Source of the DNA: Acinetobacter sp. A47
Lineage (GTDB): Bacteria > Pseudomonadota > Gammaproteobacteria > Pseudomonadales > Moraxellaceae
Length of the DNA stretch: 64,000 nt
Assembly (NCBI RefSeq): GCF_000805455.1
Contig: NZ_JSUS01000071.1
Coordinates: forward strand, 248,001-312,000
Reading direction: 5' to 3'
Under the pieces are notes generated by a model that saw nothing but the letters and a program-made list of their open reading frames with translations, ran no database searches and was not told the DNA's origin. Below are positions 55,681 through 64,000 of the stretch, piece after piece; positions within the stretch are counted from its first letter, which is position 1, and every line of letters starts with the position of its first letter. The translations under genes were made by a program, and so were the position numbers.

Positions 55681-55696
55681 ACGCCTCGGACACCAT

Positions 55697-55725
55697 AAAA
55701 AAACCTGCAAAATGCAGGTTTTTTT
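55697..55725. terminator. Bidirectional terminator after aroE
   Basis: AAAAAAACCTGCA (55697-55709) / TGCAGGTTTTTTT (55713-55725), loop of three A; shared by convergent aroE and the large lipoprotein gene. Confidence 0.95.
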
Positions 55726-55741
55726 AGAGCCAATTAGTCCA

Positions 55742-58054
55742 TTACCGAACCGTAAGCATCTTCTGGTAAACCTCTTTAAAAATCTCATAATCAATAAATT
55801 CATTATGCTCAATCTTTAAGGCCTTAATCGATTGTTCAGACAGTCTGTTTTTACGTGCATCGACATAGACTTGTCCCAGAATATTTGCAGTTTGCGCCAG
55901 CAAGACTTTGTCCTCAGTTGAAGCCCCATTTTCCTGTTCAAACTGAAGCTGATATTGCTTGGCAAATAACTGTTGTGGCTGCTTATATTGAGCCTGTAGC
56001 TTTCTCCACTCCTGACGGGCCTGTTTCCCCTGCATTGCCTCAGCCACGATACGGTTCACGGCCTGTCCCAGATCATCATCAAACTGCACTTCATTTTGCA
56101 AATGATGTTTCTTTTGCAAGGCTTCAATTTTTTGCAGGGCTTTGCCTTCCGGATGATAAATCTCTTCATCGGCATACCAGTACGCATACACACTGGCAAT
56201 TTCCTGCAATTCCTGACTAGAGTAACGCTGAACAATCTGTGGTGCAGTTTCAGTCAGTTTGGCAATAAAGACCGCTTTATAGGTCGGCTCATACGCACCT
56301 GTAGCATCATAGCGCTGCTCGGCAATCATGTTGAGCTGATCATCTAAAGATAAGCGATAAGGCGCTGCTGAACGTTCCTGAATGCCCGTCTGGCCCAGCT
56401 TTTCAGAGAAGCTGTTCACCGCCTGCTCCAGCATTGAACCTTTGCTGGCTTCGGTCCAGGACTTCGCCTGTTTCAATTGGGCCTGATCAATCGGCGTGCC
56501 TTGACCATAATTGGAAATCAGCATATCAGCTTTGACCTTAAAACGAGATTTCAACTCGGGCAGTGCATAATTTAAATCATAGTCAATTTTCGCCACACGT
56601 CCCTTGGCATCGAGTCCGATATCCATCACAAATGGATTGCGCTTATCAACAGGCGGTAAAGCTTTCTCAATATCCGCCCGATGTTTCAGCCAAAAGGTTT
56701 TAAATGCCTGATCATCAATAAACTGGTTCTGATCGTAAACCGCGAATTCTTTTTCAACAGCTTGTAACTTCTGGATATAAGTCAGGAAACCAGCTTCTCC
56801 TGGCTGACCTGAGAATACATCAATGCTATAAACAGTCTGGCAATACTGCACATCGCCATAGCTGGTTTTCAGGGCGGTTTGCAGGGCTGTACATTGTTGC
56901 TCAGATAAACCCGCCTGTTGCTCTTCAGATGTGTCTAGCTCATCAGATAGTTCCGGATATTCAGATGCTTTTGGCTCGTCAGCCACTGCTGCTTCCGCCG
57001 TATCTGCACGCTCATCAGCATCATCGGCCTCGACATCTTCAACACCAAAATGCTGATTCACAAGACGATATAGCTGTTGGCTCACTAAGCTGGCATCATC
57101 TGCCGAATCTTTTGCATCTAATAATGACGCTTTAGATTTTGCCTGACCGGCATTCGCCACTTCATCTGCAACCAGCTTTTCTAAATTTTGCGCGTTCAGA
57201 TTTAAAACGCTTTGCATGAAATACTTTTCATTAACCTTGCTATATAAATTCGCTTGCAGGATCAGTTCTTCAACCGAGGTTTTTAAGCGAATTTTTTCCA
57301 CTACGCCTGCCGCCTGATCAGCAGAAGAAACCGATAAGGCCTGAATGTTATTTTGATCGGCAAGACGATAGTACACGGCGCCAGAGGCTTTGACATATTC
57401 AGCAAACTTCTTGTAGTCAACCTGCTTGAACCTATCCTGATATTTTGAAAAATCCAGATAGGCCAGCTTGTTTTGGTTCTCCTTATTGACCAGATAAGGC
57501 ATCAGGGCAAAGTTGTTGATATAGAATTTATAATGATTCAGATCAAGCACCATCGGCACCTTGGCCTGGACCAGTAACGTCGGCTTTTCATAACGTGCGG
57601 TCAGGTTAAATGAGCCCATTTTCTGGCGATAATGTACCGAGCCATCATATTCAAACTGCATGTCATTTAAGATATTGCCCATCACCTGCATAAACTTGTC
57701 GGCGCTGGAACGGGCATGAGTTTTTTGTTCTTGGGCAAGAGCCGTATATAAAGCCTGCTTTTGCGGCCGGGACAACGTGACCTTTTGATCACTCAGGTAT
57801 TGATCAACTTTGTGTTTAAGGGCGGCATCCAACTCTACAGGCTGGCTTGTAGTCTCTTTTTTAGTCGGGTTCTGGTCAATATGAACCTTGAATTTACCCC
57901 GGTAATCATAGCTTGGATATTCATACATTGCATTCAGGCTATTCACGGCCTTCTGCTCTAGGCTGGTAGATACCGGATTGGTTTTAATGACATGTTGAGA
58001 ACATGCACCAAGACTCAGACCCATTAAACATAAAGTTAAATATTTTAGACGCAT
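55742..58054 (-). CDS. Large lipoprotein of unknown function (770 aa)
   Basis: Predicted lipoprotein with lipobox LGAC (Cys18) and 752 mature residues. No family recognised. The N-terminal region (about 40-330) is rich in alternating aromatic/charged stretches (FEYDGSVHYRQKMGSFNLTARYE, LNHYKFYINNFALM), suggestive of a beta-rich, lipid- or protein-binding fold; an acidic linker (about 335-375, EADDADERADTAEAA) follows; the C-terminal half is helical with many Gln/Glu. Start MRLKYLTLCLMGLSLGACS is unambiguous. Convergent to aroE, divergent from an acyl-CoA dehydrogenase gene. Probably genus-specific. Confidence 0.75.
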   Translation of the reverse strand: MRLKYLTLCLMGLSLGACSQHVIKTNPVSTSLEQKAVNSLNAMYEYPSYDYRGKFKVHIDQNPTKKETTSQPVELDAALKHKVDQYLSDQKVTLSRPQKQALYTALAQEQKTHARSSADKFMQVMGNILNDMQFEYDGSVHYRQKMGSFNLTARYEKPTLLVQAKVPMVLDLNHYKFYINNFALMPYLVNKENQNKLAYLDFSKYQDRFKQVDYKKFAEYVKASGAVYYRLADQNNIQALSVSSADQAAGVVEKIRLKTSVEELILQANLYSKVNEKYFMQSVLNLNAQNLEKLVADEVANAGQAKSKASLLDAKDSADDASLVSQQLYRLVNQHFGVEDVEADDADERADTAEAAVADEPKASEYPELSDELDTSEEQQAGLSEQQCTALQTALKTSYGDVQYCQTVYSIDVFSGQPGEAGFLTYIQKLQAVEKEFAVYDQNQFIDDQAFKTFWLKHRADIEKALPPVDKRNPFVMDIGLDAKGRVAKIDYDLNYALPELKSRFKVKADMLISNYGQGTPIDQAQLKQAKSWTEASKGSMLEQAVNSFSEKLGQTGIQERSAAPYRLSLDDQLNMIAEQRYDATGAYEPTYKAVFIAKLTETAPQIVQRYSSQELQEIASVYAYWYADEEIYHPEGKALQKIEALQKKHHLQNEVQFDDDLGQAVNRIVAEAMQGKQARQEWRKLQAQYKQPQQLFAKQYQLQFEQENGASTEDKVLLAQTANILGQVYVDARKNRLSEQSIKALKIEHNEFIDYEIFKEVYQKMLTVR

Positions 58055-58293
58055 AGCTTTACCAGACCCCTTTATATCATTATATTTTCAAGTATAAATT
58101 TCAGTATTTTTCACATTTAAGATGCGGTTAAACATCAACAGAAAAGTGATTTTCCCCGGTTCATCCAATCTGGACGATTCGCTTTTCTGACATTCTTTTC
58201 CCCCGTGGTTATCAATGTATTTTTATCGTCATTGTGAATAATCAAAGTATCGAAACAGATAATCCAAAATGATTCAAATACAGGATTAAGACT

Positions 58294-60117
58294 ATGCCAG
58301 CTTATAAAGCCCCGCTCCGTGACATTCGTTTCTTGATGAACGAAATGTTAGATTATCCAGCACATTACCAAACTTTGACAAGTGGTCAAAATGCGGATGC
58401 TGATACAGTTGATATGATTCTTGAAGGTGCAGCAGATTATTGTGAAAACGTACTTTCTCCACTGAATCAGTCTGGTGATGAAGAAGGCTGTACGTTCAAC
58501 AATGGCGAAGTCAAGACGCCGAAAGGGTTTAAAGAAGCCTATGACCAGTTTGTCATGGGGGGCTGGCAAGGTCTGTCTTATCCGGAAGAATTTGGCGGTC
58601 AAGGCCTGCCGATGTCTTTAAACCTGATCAAGTCTGAAATGATGGGGACGGCAAACTGGTCATTCACCATGTATCCGGGGCTCAGTACAGGGTGTATGAA
58701 TACCATCATGCAGTTTGGTACGGACGAGCAAAAAAATACCTATATGCCAAAACTGGTAGAAGGCACCTGGTCAGGCACCATGTGCTTGACCGAGCCTCAA
58801 TGCGGTACTGACTTGGGGCAGGTCAAAACCAAGGCCGAACCGAATGAAGACGGCACCTATAAAATTTCTGGTACCAAGATCTTCATCTCTGCCGGTGAAC
58901 ATGACTTAACCGAAAACATCATTCATATCGTGCTGGCGCGCCTTCCGGATGCTCCTGCCGGTACACGTGGTATCTCTTTATTTATCGTGCCTAAATTCAT
59001 CCCGACTGCCGAAGGTGGTGTGGGTGAACGCAATAGCGTGTCTTGCGGTTCGATCGAACACAAAATGGGGATCAAGGCCTCTGCAACTGCAGTGCTCAAC
59101 TTTGACAATGCAACGGGCTACCTGATTGGTGAAGTCAATAAAGGTTTACATGCCATGTTTACCTTTATGAACACGGCACGTATCGGTACTGCTGTTCAAG
59201 GGATTGCCCATGCCGAGCTTTCTTTCCAGGGGGCTTTACCATACGCCAAAGACCGTATGTCCATGCGCGCCCTGTCTGGCAAGAAAGAGCCTGAGCGCGT
59301 TGCCGATGCGCTTATTCACCATGCAGACGTTCGCCGGATGCTGTTAACCCAGAAAGCCATTGCTGAAGGCGGCCGCTCAATGATTTATCATGCAGCCAAA
59401 CTTGCAGATAAAATGTCGGATGCACTGGCAAATGGCGATCAGGCAAAGTTTGAAGAATATGACGACAAACTCGGTTTCTACACCCCGATCCTGAAAGGCT
59501 TCCTGACCGAACTGGGTCTAGAAGCAGCTAACCATGGTATGCAGGTTTACGGCGGCCATGGCTATATCCGCGAATGGGGCATGGAACAGATTGCACGTGA
59601 TGCACGTATTTCTACCCTGTATGAAGGCACCACAGGCATTCAGGCACTTGACCTGATTGGCCGTAAAGTCCTGTTAAGCTCGAAAGGCAAAGTGGTTCGT
59701 GATTACACGGCTGAAATCCTGAAATTCTGTGCAGCCCATGCACGTAATAAATACCTGCGTCGTTTTGCCTGGGATCTGACCAAGCTTTGTGCGCAATGGA
59801 ACACCCTGACTGTACGTATCATGCTGGCTGCACGTAAAGACCGTGATATCGTTTCGTCAGCTTCGGTTGATTTCCTGATGTTCTCGGGTTATGTGATGAT
59901 GGCCTATTTCTGGGCACAACAGGCAGTCGTTGCCTCAGAAAAGCTTGAGGCTGGAAACGGGATCGAAACGCCTGAATTCTATAAAGCCAAAATCAAGGTG
60001 GCTGACTTTTACTTCGACCGTTTATTGCCACGTGCACAAGGCCATGCCGAGTCAATGGTAACAACCTCCCGCACCCTGACCTCTCTGGCACCGGAACACT
60101 TCAGCTTCGATTACTAA
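58294..60117 (+). CDS. Acyl-CoA dehydrogenase, large (C-terminal extended) form
   Basis: A 607-residue acyl-CoA dehydrogenase with an extra C-terminal domain, similar to the family containing DmdC and FadE-like enzymes. FAD/substrate motif LTEPQCGTDLGQ (165-176), and catalytic Glu444 in TLYEGTTGIQALDLIGRK. Unlike the 390-residue enzyme at 5039, the base sits in the classical YEGT position. The C-terminal 150 residues (from about 455) are the helical domain of this subfamily. Substrate range not readable; likely medium- to long-chain or short acyl thioesters. Monocistronic, with a terminator right after. Confidence 0.93.
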   Translation: MPAYKAPLRDIRFLMNEMLDYPAHYQTLTSGQNADADTVDMILEGAADYCENVLSPLNQSGDEEGCTFNNGEVKTPKGFKEAYDQFVMGGWQGLSYPEEFGGQGLPMSLNLIKSEMMGTANWSFTMYPGLSTGCMNTIMQFGTDEQKNTYMPKLVEGTWSGTMCLTEPQCGTDLGQVKTKAEPNEDGTYKISGTKIFISAGEHDLTENIIHIVLARLPDAPAGTRGISLFIVPKFIPTAEGGVGERNSVSCGSIEHKMGIKASATAVLNFDNATGYLIGEVNKGLHAMFTFMNTARIGTAVQGIAHAELSFQGALPYAKDRMSMRALSGKKEPERVADALIHHADVRRMLLTQKAIAEGGRSMIYHAAKLADKMSDALANGDQAKFEEYDDKLGFYTPILKGFLTELGLEAANHGMQVYGGHGYIREWGMEQIARDARISTLYEGTTGIQALDLIGRKVLLSSKGKVVRDYTAEILKFCAAHARNKYLRRFAWDLTKLCAQWNTLTVRIMLAARKDRDIVSSASVDFLMFSGYVMMAYFWAQQAVVASEKLEAGNGIETPEFYKAKIKVADFYFDRLLPRAQGHAESMVTTSRTLTSLAPEHFSFDY

Positions 60118-60127
60118 TCATGACTGT

Positions 60128-60156
60128 AAAAAAGAGCGCTAAATGCGCTCTTTTTT
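60128..60156. terminator. Bidirectional terminator
   Basis: AAAAAAGAGCGC (60128-60139) / GCGCTCTTTTTT (60145-60156), loop TAAAT, between the acyl-CoA dehydrogenase gene and the convergent lipoprotein gene. Confidence 0.95.
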
Positions 60157-60173
60157 ATAGCAGGATGGAATAT

Positions 60174-60845
60174 TTATTCCACTCTTTTAAAAACATAGGC
60201 TTGCTGCGGAAAAGGATATTCTTTAAAGAACTTGCGGTTATTGCCATTGCCCTCATTCCACATCTTGTCCAGATTGAAAACCAGATCCCGGTTCGGATTA
60301 ATCTGGTAATACAGATTTAAATCTGCCGCATCACAACGCACCATAATTTCATTGAGTTCTTTATGTACATGCCAGTGTACCTGCCGGCAGGTCTGCTCAA
60401 TCTTGGTCACACTGCGTGAAGGGTCAGAACCAAGCCGTCCAAAGCTGGTATTGGTCCAGTAAACCGAGCCATCCTCTAGCAGGTTCAAAATATATTCTGA
60501 TTCTTTTTCATGATTGACACACCCGGCAAAAGGGTCGGTACAGGGAATACGGGCATGATAGCGCCCAGCATAGATCAGGTCTGCACCAGAAGGCTGATGA
60601 TGGTCATGTTTGCGTACTACCGGATGCGGCAAAGTGGCCTGTCCGGCCACCTGATTGAGTGACATGGCCTCTGTATCGGCAGAAGCTTGCTCAGGCTCAT
60701 CTGCGAGTAAATGCATCACGTCGAGGTCGGATTGCGTCTGGGTCTGTTGCTTTAATGGCTCGGGATGATGGCTATCGCACGCGGTCAAACCAAGACCCAA
60801 TAGAACTCCTACACTCAGCTGCTGTAAGAATAACCTGAACTGCAT
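60174..60845 (-). CDS. Lipoprotein with NlpE-like domain
   Basis: Predicted lipoprotein of 223 residues, lipobox LTAC (Cys23), followed by a polar linker (about 24-85). The region from 91 (IYAGRYHARIPCTDPFAGCV, with Cys102 and Cys109) and the following ILNLLEDGSVYWTNTS resemble the NlpE N-domain pattern Y-x-G-x-LP-C-x-x-C ... L-x-L-x-x-DG-x-Y, which senses surface contact and copper in E. coli. The Cys spacing is wider (six residues) than the CxxC of NlpE, so copper binding is uncertain. Function inferred weakly. Confidence 0.6.
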   Translation of the reverse strand: MQFRLFLQQLSVGVLLGLGLTACDSHHPEPLKQQTQTQSDLDVMHLLADEPEQASADTEAMSLNQVAGQATLPHPVVRKHDHHQPSGADLIYAGRYHARIPCTDPFAGCVNHEKESEYILNLLEDGSVYWTNTSFGRLGSDPSRSVTKIEQTCRQVHWHVHKELNEIMVRCDAADLNLYYQINPNRDLVFNLDKMWNEGNGNNRKFFKEYPFPQQAYVFKRVE

Positions 60846-61196
60846 ATCTATAAATCTCTAACATCAACATCGTTATCGCGTACTTTTCACTGCATAGCCT
60901 AATTTTTGCCGAATATAGGAAATCAATAGCCTGCTCGTTCATGGCCCGAACGGGTCAATAAAACGGTCGCAATAAGATAGAAATAGCAAATCGAAAAAGC
61001 AGTGTGCTTTAAGTCGGTGCATTTTAGGCGATGCTGTTGGTTTTTCCAGCAACAAGTTACACAACGTAACTAATCTCTCATGTGTTTAAACTTTAAAAAA
61101 AACCGATCGCCCCTATTTCTTAAATAACAGTCGCTATTCAGTCCATGAATATTTTACTTTTTGCTGCTGTTTCATGAATTTAAGGAGACAAACTCG
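60846..61196. other. Gene-free region between NlpE-like and PspC genes
   Basis: 351 nt with no gene. A 6-bp hairpin AGTTAC/GTAACT (around 61052-61069) and an AAGGAG ribosome binding site (61182-61187) for the PspC gene are seen. No other structure convincing. Confidence 0.6.
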
Positions 61197-61466
61197 ATGA
61201 CCAACGCTGGTTTATATCGCTCAAACCAACAAAGCATGATCGCTGGTGTAATGGGCGGTATTGCGGAACGGTTTGGTTGGAATGCAAATTTATTACGCCT
61301 GATCTTTGTTGTGATCTCGATTATGAGTGCCGCCTTTCCTGGTATTCTGGTTTACCTCATTTTGTGGCTGGTGATGCCAAAAAAGCAGCATGTTCGTGTT
61401 GATCATGTGCAAGGCTACCAGCAACCCGTCAGAACGGTATATGAAGACCAGAGTATAAAACGTTAA
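61197..61466 (+). CDS. PspC-domain membrane protein
   Basis: An 89-residue PspC-family protein. LYRSNQQSMIAGVMGGIAERFGWN is the PspC N-terminal motif, then one membrane helix (about 30-56: LLRLIFVVISIMSAAFPGILVYLILWLVMP). PspC proteins take part in phage-shock/envelope-stress responses, but no pspA, pspB or pspF is next to it, so this is an orphan. Start ATG 61197, nine bases after AAGGAG. A terminator follows. Confidence 0.88.
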   Translation: MTNAGLYRSNQQSMIAGVMGGIAERFGWNANLLRLIFVVISIMSAAFPGILVYLILWLVMPKKQHVRVDHVQGYQQPVRTVYEDQSIKR

Positions 61467-61488
61467 TTGGCCTTTTACCTTTTTGGTC

Positions 61489-61530
61489 GCTACGGTTGAA
61501 CTTACCCCAATCCAACCGTAGCTTTTTTTT
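61489..61530. terminator. Rho-independent terminator after PspC gene
   Basis: 10-bp stem GCTACGGTTG (61489-61498) / CAACCGTAGC (61513-61522) followed by eight T. Confidence 0.93.
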
Positions 61531-62632
61531 AACTTAATTTTTGATTCAGCTGCTGTTGCAAGGCAGCAATCATATCTGCACGGCTCACGATCCCGACCAG
61601 ACGCTGGTTTTCAACCACAGGGATATAATTAAAAGACTTCTCTACAAAATAAGGCACCAGATCCTGAATAGGTTGTAACGGGTCAACCGTAACCACCCGT
61701 CTGCTCATGATCTGGCGGACATAATGCTGCCATGAGTTACGCGGATCGGTTGCCCCCTTGAACCATTCGACGACTTCATACAGTGCCAGCGTTCCCACCA
61801 GTTGCTCTTCTGCATTGACCACCGGCAGGCTCATCAGGTTGACTGCCTTGAATTTATCCAGCGCCTGATGAATATCATCATTTTCATATAGCTTGATCAC
61901 GTCACGGCTCATGATATCCTGACAGGCAAAGGCATTGACCAGGCGTTCATTGGCATGCTCCTGCGCTTCCAGAATGATTTTTTCCAGATCATACTGGCTA
62001 ATGTCCAACAGCTCGGTGTGATGCTCTAAAGCATATTCAATATCTTTGGGCTGGATCGAGACCTTCTGTGTCGGGGTCGGGTCTTTGGAGCGTTCATTGA
62101 CATGCGCCGTAAGAGGATAATGACGTCCCATAAGACGGTTAAAAAAGACAGCGAACAGCAACAATAAAACCGAGTTCAGCAAAACGGGATACAAGACAAA
62201 GTGAAAACCCAGTCGATGCACGGCTTCCCCGCCCAATACCGCAGTAATGGCAACGGCACCGCTTGGCGGATGCAATGAATCGGTAGTCATCATCATAAAA
62301 ATGGCCAAACCGACCGCCACACTAAAGGCAGTGGTCAGGTCGGGTAAAAACTGGGTACAGGCCACCCCGATGATGCCCGCCAGCGTATTGCCTACCACCA
62401 CGTTCCACGGTTGTGCCAGCGGACTGGCCGGCACCGCGAATAACAGCACCGAAGAAGCCCCCATCGGTGCGATGTACCAGGCATTCATGCCGCCCAGCAC
62501 ATACCAGCTAATCAGGGAAGAAATTGCCAGGCCACACAAGGCACCCGTGCCTGCTAGCATCCTCTCTTTTAAAGGCAGAACCTTATAATTGGGTTTAAGA
62601 AAATTTAGCCAGTCTGATGGGGTCGAGCTCAC
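61529..62632 (-). CDS. HPP-domain membrane protein fused to CBS domains
   Basis: A 367-residue protein with an N-terminal HPP domain of four to five membrane helices (about 25-165), including the signature TTDSLHPPSGAVA, and two C-terminal CBS domains (about 240-360; ACQDIMSRDVIKLYE, RQIMSRRVVTVDP and NYIPVVENQRLVGIVSRADM). HPP proteins have been linked to nitrite transport in plants; CBS pairs usually bind adenosyl ligands and regulate channels. The ligand and substrate are unknown here. The first in-frame ATG at 62632 gives MSSTPSDWLNFLKPNY, the family start. Confidence 0.9.
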   Translation of the reverse strand: MSSTPSDWLNFLKPNYKVLPLKERMLAGTGALCGLAISSLISWYVLGGMNAWYIAPMGASSVLLFAVPASPLAQPWNVVVGNTLAGIIGVACTQFLPDLTTAFSVAVGLAIFMMMTTDSLHPPSGAVAITAVLGGEAVHRLGFHFVLYPVLLNSVLLLLFAVFFNRLMGRHYPLTAHVNERSKDPTPTQKVSIQPKDIEYALEHHTELLDISQYDLEKIILEAQEHANERLVNAFACQDIMSRDVIKLYENDDIHQALDKFKAVNLMSLPVVNAEEQLVGTLALYEVVEWFKGATDPRNSWQHYVRQIMSRRVVTVDPLQPIQDLVPYFVEKSFNYIPVVENQRLVGIVSRADMIAALQQQLNQKLS

Positions 62633-62753
62633 AATGCACCTTGCTGGAAGCGTGTTGTTTTATTCGAGGCAGCAGTATACGCCTACTCAAGCTGAAGGTG
62701 TATTTAAATTATAGTTTTAGATTATGAGTAAAGCTGTTGAAAAATAAATTTCT

Positions 62754-63170
62754 TCAGTTCACATATTCCTGAAGCTGTTCCAGCCGTTCACCATATTTTT
62801 GCATGGGACAATACTCATACATGGGCGAACCAATATACGCGCCGGCATTGCGGCATTCCTGATCTACAAAGTTTTTCCAGAGCTGCTGCGATTTCATGAT
62901 GTCATTATAGCGTTCAGGCTGTTGATATTCTTTGCTCTGTTTCTTGATCTGATCAAGTACCTGTACAATCTGTCTGGCATACTGTGCTTTGGTCCTGCTA
63001 CTGCAAATTGCGACCACGGCATTATTGATATTGCCCAGCCCCAGTTCCTGAATGGTTTCATCCACACAAATGCTATAAGCATCTGCTGATTGATTTTCTG
63101 CTTCGGCAAAGACATGCATACTCAGGCAGATCATTGCCAGTAACAGGCATTTAAAACTTGATTTCATCAT
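62754..63170 (-). CDS. Exported LprI-like/DUF1311 domain protein
   Basis: A 138-residue exported protein: signal peptide MMKSSFKCLLLAMICLSMHVFA, then a helical domain containing WKNFVDQECRNAGAYIGSPMYEYCPMQKYGERLEQLQEYV, which fits the W-x-x-F-x-x-x-x-C ... C-x-x-x-x-x-x-R-x-x-x-L pattern of LprI-like (DUF1311) domains, some of which inhibit lysozyme. Start at ATG 63170; ATG 63194 and 63167 are in frame. No inhibitor partner nearby; function is inferred only from the domain. Confidence 0.75.
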   Translation of the reverse strand: MMKSSFKCLLLAMICLSMHVFAEAENQSADAYSICVDETIQELGLGNINNAVVAICSSRTKAQYARQIVQVLDQIKKQSKEYQQPERYNDIMKSQQLWKNFVDQECRNAGAYIGSPMYEYCPMQKYGERLEQLQEYVN

Positions 63171-63301
63171 TTTCGAGCTCTTTGTTTTCGTCATTTTTTA
63201 TCATCATGCTCAACAAGTCAGAACAGGATTATTATTTATTCAGCCCCAATTGTAAGCGCAGCCACATCACAAATGTACTTCTTTTCAGCCGCATCCCGTC
63301 A

Positions 63302-64000
63302 TTAAATATATTTTTCATTCAGATAACGCCAGTATCGTTTTGGCAAATACTGCACATGGAGCTTGATATTTTGCCGCTCTTTAATGTTGACGCTATTAAA
63401 GTAATCTTTCCATAGCTGATCATATAATACTTCCTGCTCATCCAGCTCCAGCTGGAAGCTTTGACTAAAGCCGGTTTCGATATGCCGGTCGACCTCATGT
63501 ACATCCATCGAGACTTCATGAATCTCATGCAAGTCATAATACAAGCCGTAGTGCCGCTGCTCATCATAGATCAGCCAGTGCTGATCCTGATAACGGCGTT
63601 TAAAATGCGGCTGAATGAGCGGTAATACATTAAAATCTGGCCGTACCAGACTAAGAAACAGTCCATCCGAGGTTTTCTTGAAACGTATAAATGCCTCCAT
63701 GCGGTGCTTTTCCCGCCCGACCTTTTTGGTCCATTGCGCAATTGCCAGCACACTCGGATGTGAATAGTCCTTTTCAATGGAAGCCTGCTGCTGAAATACA
63801 TAAATACAATACTGAAACAGGTGCTGATAGGCCGCCAGCGATTCTGATAGAGAGGTAAAATACAACTGCCTCAAGGCTGACTGCGACAGTTTTTGTTGCA
63901 AGCCCGCCCAGACCCGTTGCGCATGCTGTTCATGGGTCGGCACCTCGATCAGACTGGAAAACAGGCCATGCTGGGTCTGGTGTGGCAGACATAGCTGCAC
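63302..64000 (-). CDS. DUF4130-type putative DNA repair protein, 5' partial
   Basis: 232 residues present, cut by the right edge (reading from 64000; no clear start is visible, the family usually has a further 20-30 N-terminal residues). Family marks are MEAFIRFKKTSDGLFLSLVRPDFNVLPLIQPHF and the C-terminal end LWKDYFNSVNIKERQNIKLHVQYLPKRYWRYLNEK, the DUF4130 pattern associated with a partner radical-SAM protein and thought to act in DNA metabolism or repair. The partner gene is probably outside the window. Confidence 0.8.
   Translation of the reverse strand: MQLCLPHQTQHGLFSSLIEVPTHEQHAQRVWAGLQQKLSQSALRQLYFTSLSESLAAYQHLFQYCIYVFQQQASIEKDYSHPSVLAIAQWTKKVGREKHRMEAFIRFKKTSDGLFLSLVRPDFNVLPLIQPHFKRRYQDQHWLIYDEQRHYGLYYDLHEIHEVSMDVHEVDRHIETGFSQSFQLELDEQEVLYDQLWKDYFNSVNIKERQNIKLHVQYLPKRYWRYLNEKYI

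Overview
The window is a chromosomal segment of a gammaproteobacterium that reads as Acinetobacter (Moraxellaceae). Pointers are the long-chain alkane monooxygenase AlmA, an AdeT1/2-type periplasmic binding protein, the order of the mlaFEDCB operon, and the complete S10-spc-alpha ribosomal superoperon running from rpsJ straight to rplQ with rpoA. Base composition looks like the low-40s percent GC typical of the genus (judged by eye). The species cannot be named from the sequence alone.

Left part (1-9.4 kb): a TRAP-type large permease cut by the window edge, a rhombosortase-like membrane protease, a lipoprotein that may be a TRAP T-component, two tandem, clearly paralogous tiny membrane proteins (one of only 33 residues), the ygfX-sdhE pair, a long-chain-type acyl-CoA dehydrogenase, a DUF2059 periplasmic protein, almA, and an AT-rich Sel1-repeat gene that looks like an accessory insertion.

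9.4-23.2 kb: 28 genes on the minus strand (rpsJ to rplQ, including secY, rpmJ and rpoA), driven by a near-consensus sigma70 promoter and a structured S10 leader. Two further structured spacers, rpsQ/rplN and rpmJ/rpsM, sit exactly at the S10/spc and spc/alpha boundaries and are candidates for ribosomal-protein feedback or RNA processing.

23.2-42.9 kb: mixed housekeeping and metabolism: a glutamine amidotransferase, metC, a HerA-like ATPase, the NO-detoxification unit hmp-nsrR with a 43-nt inverted-repeat NsrR operator, engB, a metal-dependent hydrolase-family protein, a DAACS symporter, tesB, plsB, an AdeT-like binding protein, an SDR protein, recG-comF, a Nudix/LOG pair and a CorA-type transporter.

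42.9-64 kb: the mlaFEDCB phospholipid-transport operon, a DEAD-box helicase with a repetitive Arg-rich tail and a long leader, suhB, dxs, ribA, hemF, a histidine phosphatase, aroE, a large lipoprotein of unknown function, a large acyl-CoA dehydrogenase, an NlpE-like lipoprotein, a PspC-domain protein, an HPP-CBS membrane protein, an LprI/DUF1311-like protein, and the partial gene of a DUF4130-type putative DNA repair protein at the right edge.

Recurrent themes are fatty acid, alkane and membrane lipid metabolism (two acyl-CoA dehydrogenases, almA, tesB, plsB, mla) and vitamin or cofactor synthesis (dxs, ribA, hemF). I see no tRNA or rRNA gene, insertion sequence, prophage or CRISPR array. No clearly new multi-gene system is evident. 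The best leads are the tandem micro-membrane proteins, the long hairpin before rplN, and the large orphan lipoprotein.
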